From Porphyra umbilicalis (taxonomy: Eukaryota; Rhodophyta; Bangiophyceae; Bangiales; Bangiaceae): DNA of 64,000 nt. The stretch covers positions 80,359 to 144,358 of the forward strand of contig KV918879.1 in NCBI GenBank assembly GCA_002049455.2. Direction: 5' to 3'. Position numbers and translations under genes: made by a program. Numbering within the stretch: the first letter of the stretch is position 1; each line of letters opens with the position of its first letter. Below the pieces are notes generated by a model. That model did no database searches and had not been told where the DNA came from. It was given only the letters and a program-made list of their open reading frames with translations. Shown here piece by piece: positions 1 through 10,199 of this stretch.

Positions 1-1426
1 CCGCCGCCGCGGCGCCCAGGCCGGCGGCCGCGGCAGCGGCGTCATCGGCACCAGCTCCTCCCTGCCCAACTGCGCCGGCGAAGGGGTCTCCGCCGGCGGC
101 CGCCGCCGATTCGACATCGCCGGCGGCCGCCACACCTGTTCCCGTATTGCCAGCCCAGCCGAAGTCGCCTGCGCCAACGGCATAGCCATCATCGGCGGCG
201 GCCGCAGGTTCCCCATCCCTTGCGGCCGCCGCCGCTGCCATACGCTCATGAGCGACATACCGGCCACGCCTCTGCTCAACGACCATGTTGTGCAGAATGG
301 CGGCCGCCTTGCCGGCAAGCATCATCTGCTCTACAGAGCCCAATCGGCCAGGGTGTAGGAGAATGTGGAATCTCGCGGTCATAACCCCGTAGAGCCGCTC
401 GACATCCTTGCGCAGCGCTTCCTGGAGCCGGTTGAAACATTTTTCTGCGGGTGTGATGGGGTTGGGGTACGGAGACACAAAAAATGGATACTTGGGATAA
501 ACACCGTCAGTAAGATAATACAACAAACGACGAGAACGACCATTCACACAGAAAGAGAAAGACTTCGGCGGCCACACACCCTCCACCACATCAAAATACA
601 ACGGTGAGATACGTAACACGTTGAGGTCATTGAGGCTCCCCGGCGCCCCGATAAAGAAATGCCAAATGTAAAGGTCCTCATCACAAACCGTCTCCATGAC
701 AATGGAGCGCCGCTTCTTGCGGTTCTGATACTGCCCAGCAAGCCCCTTTGGGCACGCGGCCCACTCCCAGTGCGAGCAATCGAGGCTGCCCATGCATCCC
801 GGCATGCCCCGTGCTGCGTTGCGCTCCAGCATGCGCTTGACCTCCTCGTCGTTAGGAGGCCGCAGGTAGACGGGCTCCCACTCCTCAACAATAAACTCAA
901 TCAGCTTCTTCGTGGCCACCTCAATTGTAGACTTGGACAGCCGGACATACTCATCCGCACGATCATACGACTCCCCGTACGCGAGGACACGGAAGGCGGC
1001 CACCAGCTTCTGCAGAGCATAAGCTTGTGGCCGCCCCGTCGCATTGATGCTCTGCCGCCAAAATGGCCGGTCCCGGATGGCCTCATAAATGCGCATAAAA
1101 ACAGACCGTGGCACACGGAAGCGACGCTCAAACGTCTCTTCTCCATACACAGGCGGCTGCCCATCCACACCAAAATAATCCCGCATGATGCCGCGCATAC
1201 CCTGGTCGAAATCACGTGGCCGGTTGGGACGCCGCCCGGCCACAGACCCGACAAAACGCCGTCTGCGCGCTCGCTGCGCCGCATTCCTGCGGTGACGGCG
1301 CATTAGGAACAGAGATCGCGCTCCGATGACGGCCGCAAGCAGCTCGTCCGCGGAGCCCTCCGACTGCCCGCGGCCGTCATCGCTCGACGACCCAGACCCA
1401 TCATCAGTGGACGCGTCCATCTCCAT
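1..1426 (-). CDS. PIF/Harbinger-type DDE transposase, 3' part outside window
   Basis: Cut-and-paste transposase of the plant-transposon/DDE_4 type. One uninterrupted minus-strand frame of 475 codons runs from ATG at 1426 off the left edge; an in-frame TAG lies 30 nt upstream, so this is the first usable Met. Residues 1-60 are acidic then Arg-rich. The catalytic triad is visible: Asp216 in GSLDCSHW, Asp267 in GSLNDLNV and Glu343 in RKDVERLYG. The fold then ends at AAILHNMVVEQRR and passes into a long Ala/Gly-rich tail. It is clearly paralogous to the transposase at 8.0-9.9 kb over the whole catalytic part, for example the shared segments RDYFGVDG, NATGRPQA and NRLQEALRKDVERL. No nonsense codon or frameshift is seen, so the enzyme may be functional. 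Its Myb-like partner, if present, would lie outside the window. Confidence 0.9.
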   Translation of the reverse strand, partial: MEMDASTDDGSGSSSDDGRGQSEGSADELLAAVIGARSLFLMRRHRRNAAQRARRRRFVGSVAGRRPNRPRDFDQGMRGIMRDYFGVDGQPPVYGEETFERRFRVPRSVFMRIYEAIRDRPFWRQSINATGRPQAYALQKLVAAFRVLAYGESYDRADEYVRLSKSTIEVATKKLIEFIVEEWEPVYLRPPNDEEVKRMLERNAARGMPGCMGSLDCSHWEWAACPKGLAGQYQNRKKRRSIVMETVCDEDLYIWHFFIGAPGSLNDLNVLRISPLYFDVVEGVWPPKSFSFCVNGRSRRLLYYLTDGVYPKYPFFVSPYPNPITPAEKCFNRLQEALRKDVERLYGVMTARFHILLHPGRLGSVEQMMLAGKAAAILHNMVVEQRRGRYVAHERMAAAAAARDGEPAAAADDGYAVGAGDFGWAGNTGTGVAAAGDVESAAAAGGDPFAGAVGQGGAGADDAAAAAAGLGAAAA

Positions 1427-2230
1427 CCACCAGTGCAGCCGACGTGACGAGAGCTAGAGCGGCCGCAGAAGCGGCCGCAAAGGCGGCCGTCAACACGGCC
1501 GCTCACGGCCGCTGCGCCGGCGAAGGAGACGGGCAGAACGGAGAAACGGGATGGACGACGCCGACGACGGCGGTGCCGCAATCGCGCTGCCCCCGACGAC
1601 GACGGTGTGGTCGACGTGCCGCTGGTGGCGGCCGCACCGCGCCGATCTGTTGCTCCGCGCCCCCCCCCCACAGAAAGCGCGATTGGCAGGTCCCGGGCGG
1701 CCGCGTGACCAATAATGTGGGCTGCGCGGCGCTGCCTGAAAACCCCCATGCACGGCCCATTCCCGCGGGTGCGGCTGCGCGCGGACAGGCACATGCCGGC
1801 CACACAATGTTGCGCTGCGCGGAACCCCCCCCCGATTGGCTCCCAGCGCAGGTTGGTGGCACCAGCAGCGCGTCAACTGGGGGCCACCCCGCCAAAGAAT
1901 TCGGCTGGACGACCGATTGGGGCCGCGCGCCAACCCATGCGACAGTGCCTCTAGGCGGCCCCCCCCCCTAATCAAACCGTTCAGCCGTGGGGGGGCCGAC
2001 CCAGAATCGCGCGTGGCGGCGGATGTCCACCAAGAAAAAACGGTGTCCCGCCGGCCCCCCCCCCCACAGGGCCCGGCAATGAGCGCCGCCTGCGCCTCGA
2101 ACGGAATCTGCGGCCACTCGCGACCGCATGCTCATGAATATCAGAGCTCGAGACGCCTGTGCGATCGTCAACGCAACGTGTGTTTGTCTGCGATCGTCCC
2201 GATTTGGGTGTTTGACCCCCGTTTAGACAC
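1427..2230 (-). promoter_or_regulatory. Upstream region of transposase with CCAAT motifs and poly-C runs
   Basis: Region 5' of the 1426 start. On the minus strand it carries three CCAAT motifs (plus-strand ATTGG at 1682, 1835 and 1916) and, next to the gene, a cluster of CGGCCGC motifs at 1458-1505. Several 8-13 nt C runs occur at about 1660, 1827, 1960 and 2057. A promoter role is inferred from position and CCAAT motifs only; no TATA box was recognised. Confidence 0.3.
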
Positions 2231-2246
2231 AATTGTAGACAGATTC

Positions 2247-2493
2247 GGTTCGCAAAACGTTCGGAAATGCACAAACGTCTGCCCAAACGTCAGTGGTATG
2301 GTCGGCCGATGGAAAAATGCGAACCTCCTGCGAACCAGCGCCATATTATCCGGTTGGACTTATATCTGGCCCACCAGTAGCTCGGTTCGCAGATCTGGTT
2401 CGCGACGTTGGTGGGATGACCGGTTTTCCCATACCTCTGCCCATAACTGGCAAATATGCCACGTTTAACGAATAATACGCAAAAGCGGTTCGC
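2247..2493. repeat. Cluster of six GGTTCGC motifs
   Basis: GGTTCGC occurs at 2247, 2384, 2397 and 2487 and its complement GCGAACC at 2319 and 2330. Several copies are flanked by AACG or ACGTT. The cluster is about 0.8-1.1 kb upstream of the transposase start, where a Harbinger element end with subterminal transposase-binding repeats could lie. Function is inferred. Confidence 0.45.
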
Positions 2494-2683
2494 AACCGAC
2501 GTTGTTGGGTGTGCTCTTAGGGACCCCCCGGTACCCAGTGGCACCACCACCCCTTCACCCCGCCAGCCCGCCCCCCCGCCACCCGCCTCCACCGCTGCCG
2601 CTTGCTCGTCGCGCAACTCGCCCCTCCCATCCGTGCAGCAGCTGCTTGCTCGCGGCCAGCCTCTCCCGTCTACGGCGGCTGCT

Positions 2684-2712
2684 TGGCCTGGCCTGGCCTG
2701 GCCTGGCCTGGA
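2684..2712. repeat. GGCCT pentanucleotide microsatellite
   Basis: About five to six tandem copies of the pentamer GGCCT (equivalently CCTGG) in GC-rich DNA. Confidence 0.85.
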
Positions 2713-4915
2713 CTTGCCGTCGCCACGGCCGCCACCGCAGCGACAGCCGCTGCTACCAGCTCCGCCATCGCCTCCCCCCCTCCGTTCCTGCGGCGGCTGC
2801 CCTCTGTCATTGCTATCGCCAAGGCCGTGCCGCTCCTCGCGGCAGAACTGGCGGCACTCGGCGCGGCACTACCTGCTGCACCGCTGGCTGCATCGCGTGG
2901 CGGTGAGCAGCGGGAGGCTACACTCGCTGACGCCGTCACGACGGTGTCGACGCCGTTGCCGGCGTTGGCAGTGGCGGCGGGCCGGTTACGGCGGTCCTCT
3001 TCCGCAGCTATCGCCCCCGCTTCGCCCCCCGCGATTGGCCTCGACGTCGCGCCCGCCGCCAAGTGGGACGAAGGGGGGCCTGCTGCAGCCGCAGCCGATA
3101 CTGCCGACGCGCTAGTAGTGTTTCCGTTGCCGGGGTGGTTCCCCCCCCACCCCCGCAAGCGATGGGCGCGGGGTAGCCTGGCGGGGGTGTTCAGGGCTTG
3201 TATGGGCGTCGTCGCGGACGCAGCGGCATCGAAAGGGGAAGCGGCAGCGGGGGCGGGGAAGCCAGGAGGGTGTGTGAAGTAAGTGCCCGGCTTTTATATT
3301 TGTGCGAGGTGGTGGCGCTTGCAATGGCCCCGGCCGTGCCGCCACCGGGTGCTGCTGTTTTTGCCGCCGCCGCCGGTGCCCCGTTGGGTGGCTCATCGCC
3401 GGTCCTAGCGGACGTTGGTATCTCTAATGGCATATCCGCCAGTGCCTGTCACGCGGCCGTTGCGGAGCCTCTTTCCGACCTCCCCTGCGACTGGCACCTG
3501 CCGCTAGCCGTCCACCGCTCCCTAGCAATTGTAGGCTGCTCGGCGCGCGCTGTGTCTCGGGCGGCGGTGCTTGGCATTGCCACGGCGGTGGGGCGGGACA
3601 AAGGCAACGCGAACGTGGCTGCAGCGATATGTGCTCTGAGGGGGTTGACTACTGTGCCTGCGAGGCGGTGGGGGGCGGTAGTGAAGCGGGAGACGGCGGC
3701 GCTAAAAGGAGACGCAAGTGCGGAGGCCACGGGCCTGGGGTGCGCGCGCCTGACGGATTGTGGAGTAGAAAGTGCGCCTGTTGTCGCTGAGGCATCAACA
3801 GTGCGGCGGCGGCGGCGGCGGCCGCCGCCGTCCCACGACGGAAGTGCCCGCAACGGTGGCGGCACCATTTGCTGGGGCTCGTGCACCCGGCGCCTTGCAC
3901 TCCCCTCCCCTTCCATCTCCACCTCGGGTCGGCCTCCTGCTCCTCCATCGGGACACTATCCCGGTCGTCTCTGGCCACTCGGAGGCGGCGGCTGTCCCCC
4001 CCGCCCGCCTTTCCGCCCAAGGCACGGACACCGCCGTGGGCGGGCACCTCACCCCCGTCTCGTGCCTCTGCTCCATGCGTAATAGTGGCCGCGCGTCAGT
4101 GGCGGTGCCCCAACCCCCGCGCTGCCGATCACGGCGCTTGAAGACGCATAAGACGCGCGGTGGGAGCGCCTCCGTCACGCCCAATCAGCGCGGGCAGGCG
4201 CCGCCACGCCCTGTCGCTTGCACCACTGCGGTCGGTGGCCGGCCGGCGGGCAGCGGCGGCGGGGGGAAGGGCACCGGTGGCGGCGACGGCCGTTGCTGAG
4301 TGTGCGCCCAAGGCTGCCGCCGCCCCGCTTTCATTGGTGGCCTCCGGCGCTCTCCCCGCGCCGCCGCCGCTACCGCCTCCACTGCCGACCGACGCGGCGG
4401 TGGGCGTGCTGCTGACCAAACTGGTGTTGACGGTGGTCACCGCCGCCTCGTCGCGGGGCACGCCCGCCGCTGAAGGGGCGCTGAGGAGACTACCAGTTGT
4501 CAGCTGGTCGCTCGGTGCGGCGGCGACATCCGACGCGGACGCTCTGGCCGCGGCGGTCGCAGCGACGTTCCAGGCGGTGACCGCCGCTGCGGGCGCTGCT
4601 GTCGGGGGCTGGGGGAGGGGTGATCTCGTCCTTGGAACCGCTCCCAGTGCCACCACCGGATGTGCTCCTACGTTAGTGGTGGGTGGCGGCGGATCTGCGC
4701 CGCGGTGCGGGCTCGGCGACCGCCACCATGCTCCGGGTAGCCGTAGCCACCCGCCTGCACCTGCTCTCTGCGCTGCACACCAGTGGCGGGGCCTTGTCAT
4801 TTTCGATAACCGAGGCAGCGGCTGTCGCAGGCGTTGCGCTGCTCGGTGGCGGGGGTGGCGATGTAGTGGCTGGGCGCTTTGCTACGCGGAACATAGCGAA
4901 CCCGGGCGGGTGCCC

Positions 4916-4918
<3 letters not shown>

Positions 4919-4998
<80 letters not shown>
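4919..4998. repeat. Pure GGC trinucleotide run of about 80 bp
   Basis: About 26 uninterrupted GGC units. In different frames this reads as poly-Gly, poly-Ala or poly-Arg, which explains the homopolymeric peptides there. Neighbouring sequence is GC-rich but not this pure. Confidence 0.95.
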
Positions 4999-5000
<2 letters not shown>

Positions 5001-5545
5001 GTTGCCGCTGTCCGAGCGGGGGGCGTGGTCGCCGGCGGGCGTGTGGCGAAGGTGTTGTGGGTGCTTGAAGCGGTGGTCGGGGACCCTTGAGGGGGGCGGG
5101 GGGCTGGCGGCGGCCGCCGCAACCGCAGCCGAGATGGCTCTCGTTGCAGCAGTGGCGTTCTCAGAGTACGAGCGGGGGCAAAGGCGCGCCGATGCAGTGG
5201 TGGCGGCGCTCGCCCCCGTCTGTCTCACGGCGCCGCCCACCCATGTTCCGCCGCTGCCGGCGGGGAGTGTGAAAAGCGGGGGTGCTAGTAGCCGCGTTGG
5301 CGGCCGACGTCCCCGTGCGGCTGGTAATGGTGGCGGCCACTGTAGCCACCGGCCGCCCAAAGAACGGCAGGACGCTGCCACCAACGCACACGTACAGCAT
5401 GCTCCATGCAGTTTTTTCTTCGTATGCTCCGCAGCTCTTCATTGTGGCTTCCATATGATTGATAAAGGCACAGGCAGAAGGAAAAGAATAGAGACGGGGA
5501 TCAGACGAGCACATGAGAGCAAAAAACAAACAAAAAGTAGCACAA

Positions 5546-6510
5546 TCAGATCGCCTGCACACCCGGGCCACTCGGTGTCCGACCAGCGCACGGAAACACC
5601 TTGCGTAGCTCCGTCTCAACCTCCTCTAAGCCGCGCCAGTCGATGCCCGCATGGCTTGTCTTGCCAACTGGGTCGAGTCTCATCGACTTGCCCAGCGGCT
5701 GGCCCGCCTGCGCGCACGAGTCGAAGGCGATGAGCACCGCCACTTCGCGGTCACCGTCCTCGGTGACCATGATGTTGTGCGCATTGACATCGGTGTGGCA
5801 GTAAGAGACTTGAGACTTGTTGCCGACGTCGTCGCGCACATACATGTTGGTGTGGAGGTGCTGAAGCGCCGTCCTCACGTGCGAGATGATGGAGTCCACG
5901 TCCAGCGGCTTTGCCGTATCGGAGCACCGCTGATACAGGGTCTTGGAGTGCCTGTAGAGCTTTAAGGCGGTGACCCGGCCGTTGGCCACGACGCAGCCGT
6001 GGTACTTGACGATGTTGGGGTGCTCGTTATGCCGTAACACGGTCTCGTACAAGAGCACCTCCAAGTCGGCAAACGACTTGCGCTTCTTGCGCTCGATGGG
6101 GTCGGCGGAGTGGAGCAGCTTGGGCCTCTTCGCGTAGAGCTTTGGGGTGAGATGTTCCCAGTCGAACTCTGTAAAGTCCGACCGGAACGCAGAGAAGACC
6201 TCTGCTGGGGGCAGCAACAGAGGCCGCCCGTCGACGGCGCCAGGTTGACGGCCACCTACAGACCCCTCCCGGAGCGTAGTCAGGATCTCCAGTACGTCAT
6301 GTTGCCATGGATCCACCTTACCCTTGCTGCGCTGAAGGTAGTGCGTCTCGCCGCGAGGATGGTGGCTGATCAGGATGTAGTAAAGTTCGGTGCAGCGGCA
6401 TTCTCGGGTCTCCTCGTCCAGCTCGAAGCGCGCCGTTATTACGACGGTGTGCAGAGTGGGCAGGGGCGGAAGCCTCGAGTGTGCAGCAATCAGTAGCTGC
6501 TCCCACAGTG
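5546..6510 (-). CDS. Protein-kinase-like gene, terminal exon
   Basis: A continuous frame of about 320 codons ending in TGA at 5546 contains a eukaryotic protein-kinase-like fold. HPNIVKYHG fits the alpha-C/beta-4 region. The catalytic loop reads YCHTDVNAHNIMV, keeping the Asp and Asn expected of HRDxxxxN. VLIAFDSC sits where DFG is expected, so the metal-binding DFG is changed to FDS, and GIDWRGLE corresponds to the alpha-F segment. No glycine-rich loop or VAIK lysine is obvious, so it could be an atypical kinase or pseudokinase. The frame has no Met at its 5' end; instead a pyrimidine tract followed by ATCAG at 6511-6515 on the minus strand makes a good splice acceptor, so the exon is taken to start at 6510 in mid-codon. 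The upstream exon was not identified. Confidence 0.7.
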
Positions 6511-6519
6511 CTGATGGGG

Positions 6520-7850
6520 AGAGGAAAAACGGAGGGGGCGGAGAGTAGGGACTGGAGCACGGCTACAGTACCACCGCGAAACCGTAGCGTTTTCGGGGAA
6601 CGCCCGGGCACCGCCAGTGGTCACGCGAGGGCGGTTCGGTCGACAACTCCTACCCCGGAGACAGTGCACCTCAAGAATTGCGGGGTTCACGAGGGCAACG
6701 CAGCAGAGGCCCGCACAGGTCTTAAGAGCAAACCTAACAATGAAGGACTAACGAAACGTGTCTCCATTATTGCGGCCACGTGTCTATATTCGCTTATTGG
6801 TCCACAAACCACGGTCTTGTCAATGTAACGGTGCCCTAACGAATATCAAACACGACAATCAATTTATGTAAGTCCATCTCGCTCCGATAGTCCGGGCGAC
6901 ACAATAGGGGACGCATGTTCTATTCGAAGGCAAAATAGGCCACGCCCTCCCTATTCAGGACACAAGGACTATGCTAGACGCCCTCCCATTGGCTGATCGG
7001 GAGATGAAAAGGATCCAACACGTGTCCCAGTAACTGTGACTACGGCAAAAGTCGACCGTGAAAGAAACGCGCCCGCGACCCAGGGCCTGATGCGACACTT
7101 GACCGGACGTTTGACGGAACGCTGGACGGTTCGACAGAGACAGACCGGGCGCGAGTGGACACAACGTATGGGAGAGAAACAGACACTGGAGGGGGGGTCA
7201 CATCAGCAGCCTTAGTCAGTAGGCCCGACATCATGACACGCGATGCAAAGGAGCCGTCAGACGTGAAGTGGACTGGAAGACGCGTGCGCCTGTGACGTCG
7301 ACAATATCTGTGGCAGTCGGACGACTGGCACTCCCTCGCAACTGGAACTTGTGGTCCTAAAATGAGGATCAGTGGATGTCGGCGCGTGAATCGTCGTACG
7401 CTGAGCGAGTCGGACGAACAGACGACTTAGACAGCCGGATCCGCACTGTCAATCACCACCCGTACAAAAAGCATGGTGCCTCGTGACTGACGGTCAAATG
7501 TCAATTCCATGTTCGTTGGTCAAATGTCCTTCCAATGTGACAGCCTCTGGTACGTACGGCATGTTGCGGAGGGTGGGCCATCGCGCCCCATCCTGACGGC
7601 AGAGGATGGTGCACCCAGATATCGCCCCGCCCCATTGGGTCCATGCGAGGGGTGGCGCCAGGCGCTGTTCGCTGCATGGCCAAACTGACGTATTGGGGGG
7701 GTGCGCGTAGAAACGTCGCTCGACCCCAGCCCCAGCGCATTCTGGCGGGGGGGGGGGGGACAACCTACCATCCTGCACAATCAGCCCCCGGCCATCGCTC
7801 GGTGGGTGGCGACACCGAATTGACAACGACGGTCGGCGCTATGCGCGGAT
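6520..7850. other. No gene recognised
   Basis: Moderate-GC DNA between the kinase-like exon and the second transposase. It should contain the first exon or promoter of the kinase-like gene, but no convincing donor site was found. A run of 13 G lies at about 7745. Short open frames here have no recognisable features. Confidence 0.4.
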
Positions 7851-7976
7851 CGCGACCACCGTGCTCGCGACCACCGTGCTCGCGACCACCGTGCTCGCGA
7901 CCACCGTGCTCGCGACCACCGTGCTCGCGACCGCCATCTCCGAGACCGCCATCTCCGAGACCGCCGTGCACGCGAC
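7851..7976. repeat. 15-bp minisatellite
   Basis: Tandem copies of the 15-mer CGACCACCGTGCTCG, about five identical followed by three diverged (CCATCTCCGAG variants). It lies about 60 bp upstream of the probable start of the transposase at 8033. Confidence 0.9.
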
Positions 7977-8032
7977 GGCCCTGGTTGCGCCTCGCACGAG
8001 CGCAGCGCTTTCGTGCAGCGGAGGGTGGTCCC

Positions 8033-9931
8033 ATGGAGGGTGGATTCATGAGCATGAGCGGGTGGGAGGGGGACGAGGGTGGGAACGACGATGTCACCAC
8101 AGCGGCCGTCGTCGCAGCTCACGTTGCTACCCTCCTGGAGTGGCGCCGCCGAGCGAGGTTGGCGGTGCGCGTGTAGCGTCCGCGGTATCGTGGCTCGACG
8201 CCCGGCCGAGTGCCCAACAAGCCACGCAACTTTGAGCTCGGCCTGCACTGCATTCTGCGTGATTATTTTGGCGTGGATGGGCTGCCCCCGGTGTATAACA
8301 TGTTGGACTTTGAGCGTCGTTTTCGAGTTCTCATGGCCGTGTTCCAGAGAATCTATCATGCGATTAAGGACCGACCCTTTTGGGTACAGCGCGTGAACGC
8401 GACGGGGCGGCCGCAAGCGCATCCTTTGCAAAAGCTTGTGGCTGTGTTCCGCGTCCTGGGGTATGGCGAGTCCTGTGATCGCGCGGACGAGTATGTGCGG
8501 CTGTCTAGTTCAACCATATCGCGCGCGGTGACGCTCTTCACGGAGTTCATGGTGGACGAGTTTAGCTCTCGCTACCTGCGACCGCCCACAAGGGCGGAAA
8601 TCGGTAACATCCTCGGCCGCAATGCTGAGCGCGGGTTACCGGGGTGTCTCGGGTCGCTTGACTGTTCTCACTGGCAGTGGTCCGTTTGCCCGAAGGGGCG
8701 CGCGGGTACCTACCAGGGCCGCAATGGGCAGCGGTCCATCGTGATTGAGGCGATCTGTGACGAGGACACCTGGATATACCACATTTTTGCGGGGAGTCCC
8801 GGGAGCCTGAATGACATTAACGTCCTGTACCAATTTCCCTTGTACATGGATGTTATCACTGGCAAATGGCCCCCGCGTGACTTTCCGTTCACTGTGAATG
8901 GTAATACTCGTACCTTGCTTTATTACCTAGTGGACGGCATCTATCCTCGCTTCGCGTTCTTCGTCGCCCCCTATCCCAACCCCCAAACTCGAGAGCAACG
9001 GACTTTTAATCGCTTGCAAGAGGCGCTGCGCAAGGACGTGGAGCGCCTCTTCGGGATCCTAACGGCCCGTTTCCACATTATGCTGCACCCGTGCCGTTAC
9101 TGGTCAGTACCGCGCATGGTTCTGACCACGCAGACAGTTGCCATCTTACACAACATGGTTGTGGAGGCACGCCGCGACGGGTTTGTGTCGCGGTCGCGTT
9201 CGTCGTGGTACGGGGGAGGCGGCGATGGGCCGGGGGCCGCCGGACCGGCGGGCAACGTCGGTCCGGCGGTGAGGACTGCGGCGGGGGGTGCGGGCGCCGG
9301 TGTTGGAGTGGGCGCTGGCGCAGGCGCGGGCGCGGGCGCCGCCGGTGCCGCCGCTGGAGAGGCGGCCGAACACGGCGCGGGAGGTGTCGCGCCCGGTGCC
9401 GGTGCTCCAGCGGCTGTCGGCGCGGGCGGGGACGCCCCCGGTGCCGGTGATGGAGCAGAGGCCGGCGCCGGCGCGGGTGCCGGCAGTGACGGAGTTGCTG
9501 GTGCCGGAGCCAGCGCGGGTGATGGGGCCGACGGCGCGGGCGATGCCGCGGCTGGAGACGGCGGTGGTGGTACGGGGGCCGGCGGCGGCGAAGGGGGGAC
9601 CGGCGCGGCCGCGGGCGCGGCCGGTAGCGGCGGAGCTTGTCCGGGGGCGGGCAACGGTGGAGGGGCGGACGGCGCGGCAGCGGGCGACGGCGTTGAGGAC
9701 GGTGGGGCCGACGGGGATGGTGCCCAAGGGTTGGATGATCTTGAGCATACCCCGGGCGTCCCACCCCCCCATGTCGGAGCCGCTGCCGTGGCGCCAATGA
9801 GCGAGTTTATGCGCATCCTGATGGCGACGGGCGAGGCCAAGTCCGTGGCGGAGCACCAGGCGCTCCGCGATGACCTGTGCGCGCATGTTTTTGCGCAGCG
9901 AGGCGAGCTGCTGGAGCCGTACGTTGATTGA
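8033..9931 (+). pseudogene. PIF/Harbinger-type DDE transposase with an in-frame TAG
   Basis: Paralogue of the transposase at the left edge. The most likely start is ATG 8033, giving an acidic then Arg-rich N terminus like that of the paralogue, but a TAG at 8174-8176 interrupts this frame. The frame stays open from there to TGA 9931. Counting from codon 8210, the triad is Asp151 (8660, GSLDCSHW), Asp202 (8813, GSLNDINVL) and Glu278 (9041, KDVERLFG). After HNMVVEARRDGF comes about 150 residues of Gly/Ala-rich low complexity, and then an ordered C-terminal tail of about 44 residues from MSEFMRIL to EPYVD. The catalytic core is undamaged, so only the TAG argues for loss of function. A downstream ATG at about 8299 would truncate the N terminus. 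Convergent with the Myb-like gene at 12.5-19.5 kb. Confidence 0.85.
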
Positions 9932-10199
9932 GCGTTGCTCTTGAGGGTCGTTATTGCGTTTGTTGCATGACATGTTTCTTTCCGGGCATCACTTTTTTGA
10001 TGGTGCGATGACGTCTTGCTTTTTCTCGGTTGTGCTTTTGAGTCTTCTACAGTTTTACGGTATGTGTGCGGGTGGGCGCATTTTCAGTGGTATTGTTTTT
10101 ACGGGCATCCCGGAAACCGTTGAGAATGCGTGTGTTCCCCTGCTCTTTTCATGCGGTACTCGCGCGAGGCCCCAGGTCGCGGCCACAGTGGCCATCGTC

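Larger units (their letters stand above)
2516..5400 (+). other. GC-rich region with unresolved Ala/Val-rich open frames
   Basis: Long open frames occur on both strands because stop codons are rare at this GC content. The plus-strand frames at 2602-3282, 3198-4082, 4160-5068 and 4683-5090 share an Ala/Val/Leu-rich composition and might be pieces of a spliced or decayed gene, but they lie in different frames and show no recognisable domain. No splice sites could be assigned with confidence. I therefore annotate no gene here. Confidence 0.25.

Noticed and set aside
2516..5400. A single large plus-strand Ala-rich gene
   Set aside because: The pieces are in different frames, have no recognisable domain, and comparable open frames exist on the minus strand because the DNA is GC-rich.
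8210..9931. Transposase starting at 8210
   Set aside because: That codon is GTG; the family alignment and the same open frame point to an N terminus at 8033 interrupted by TAG 8174.
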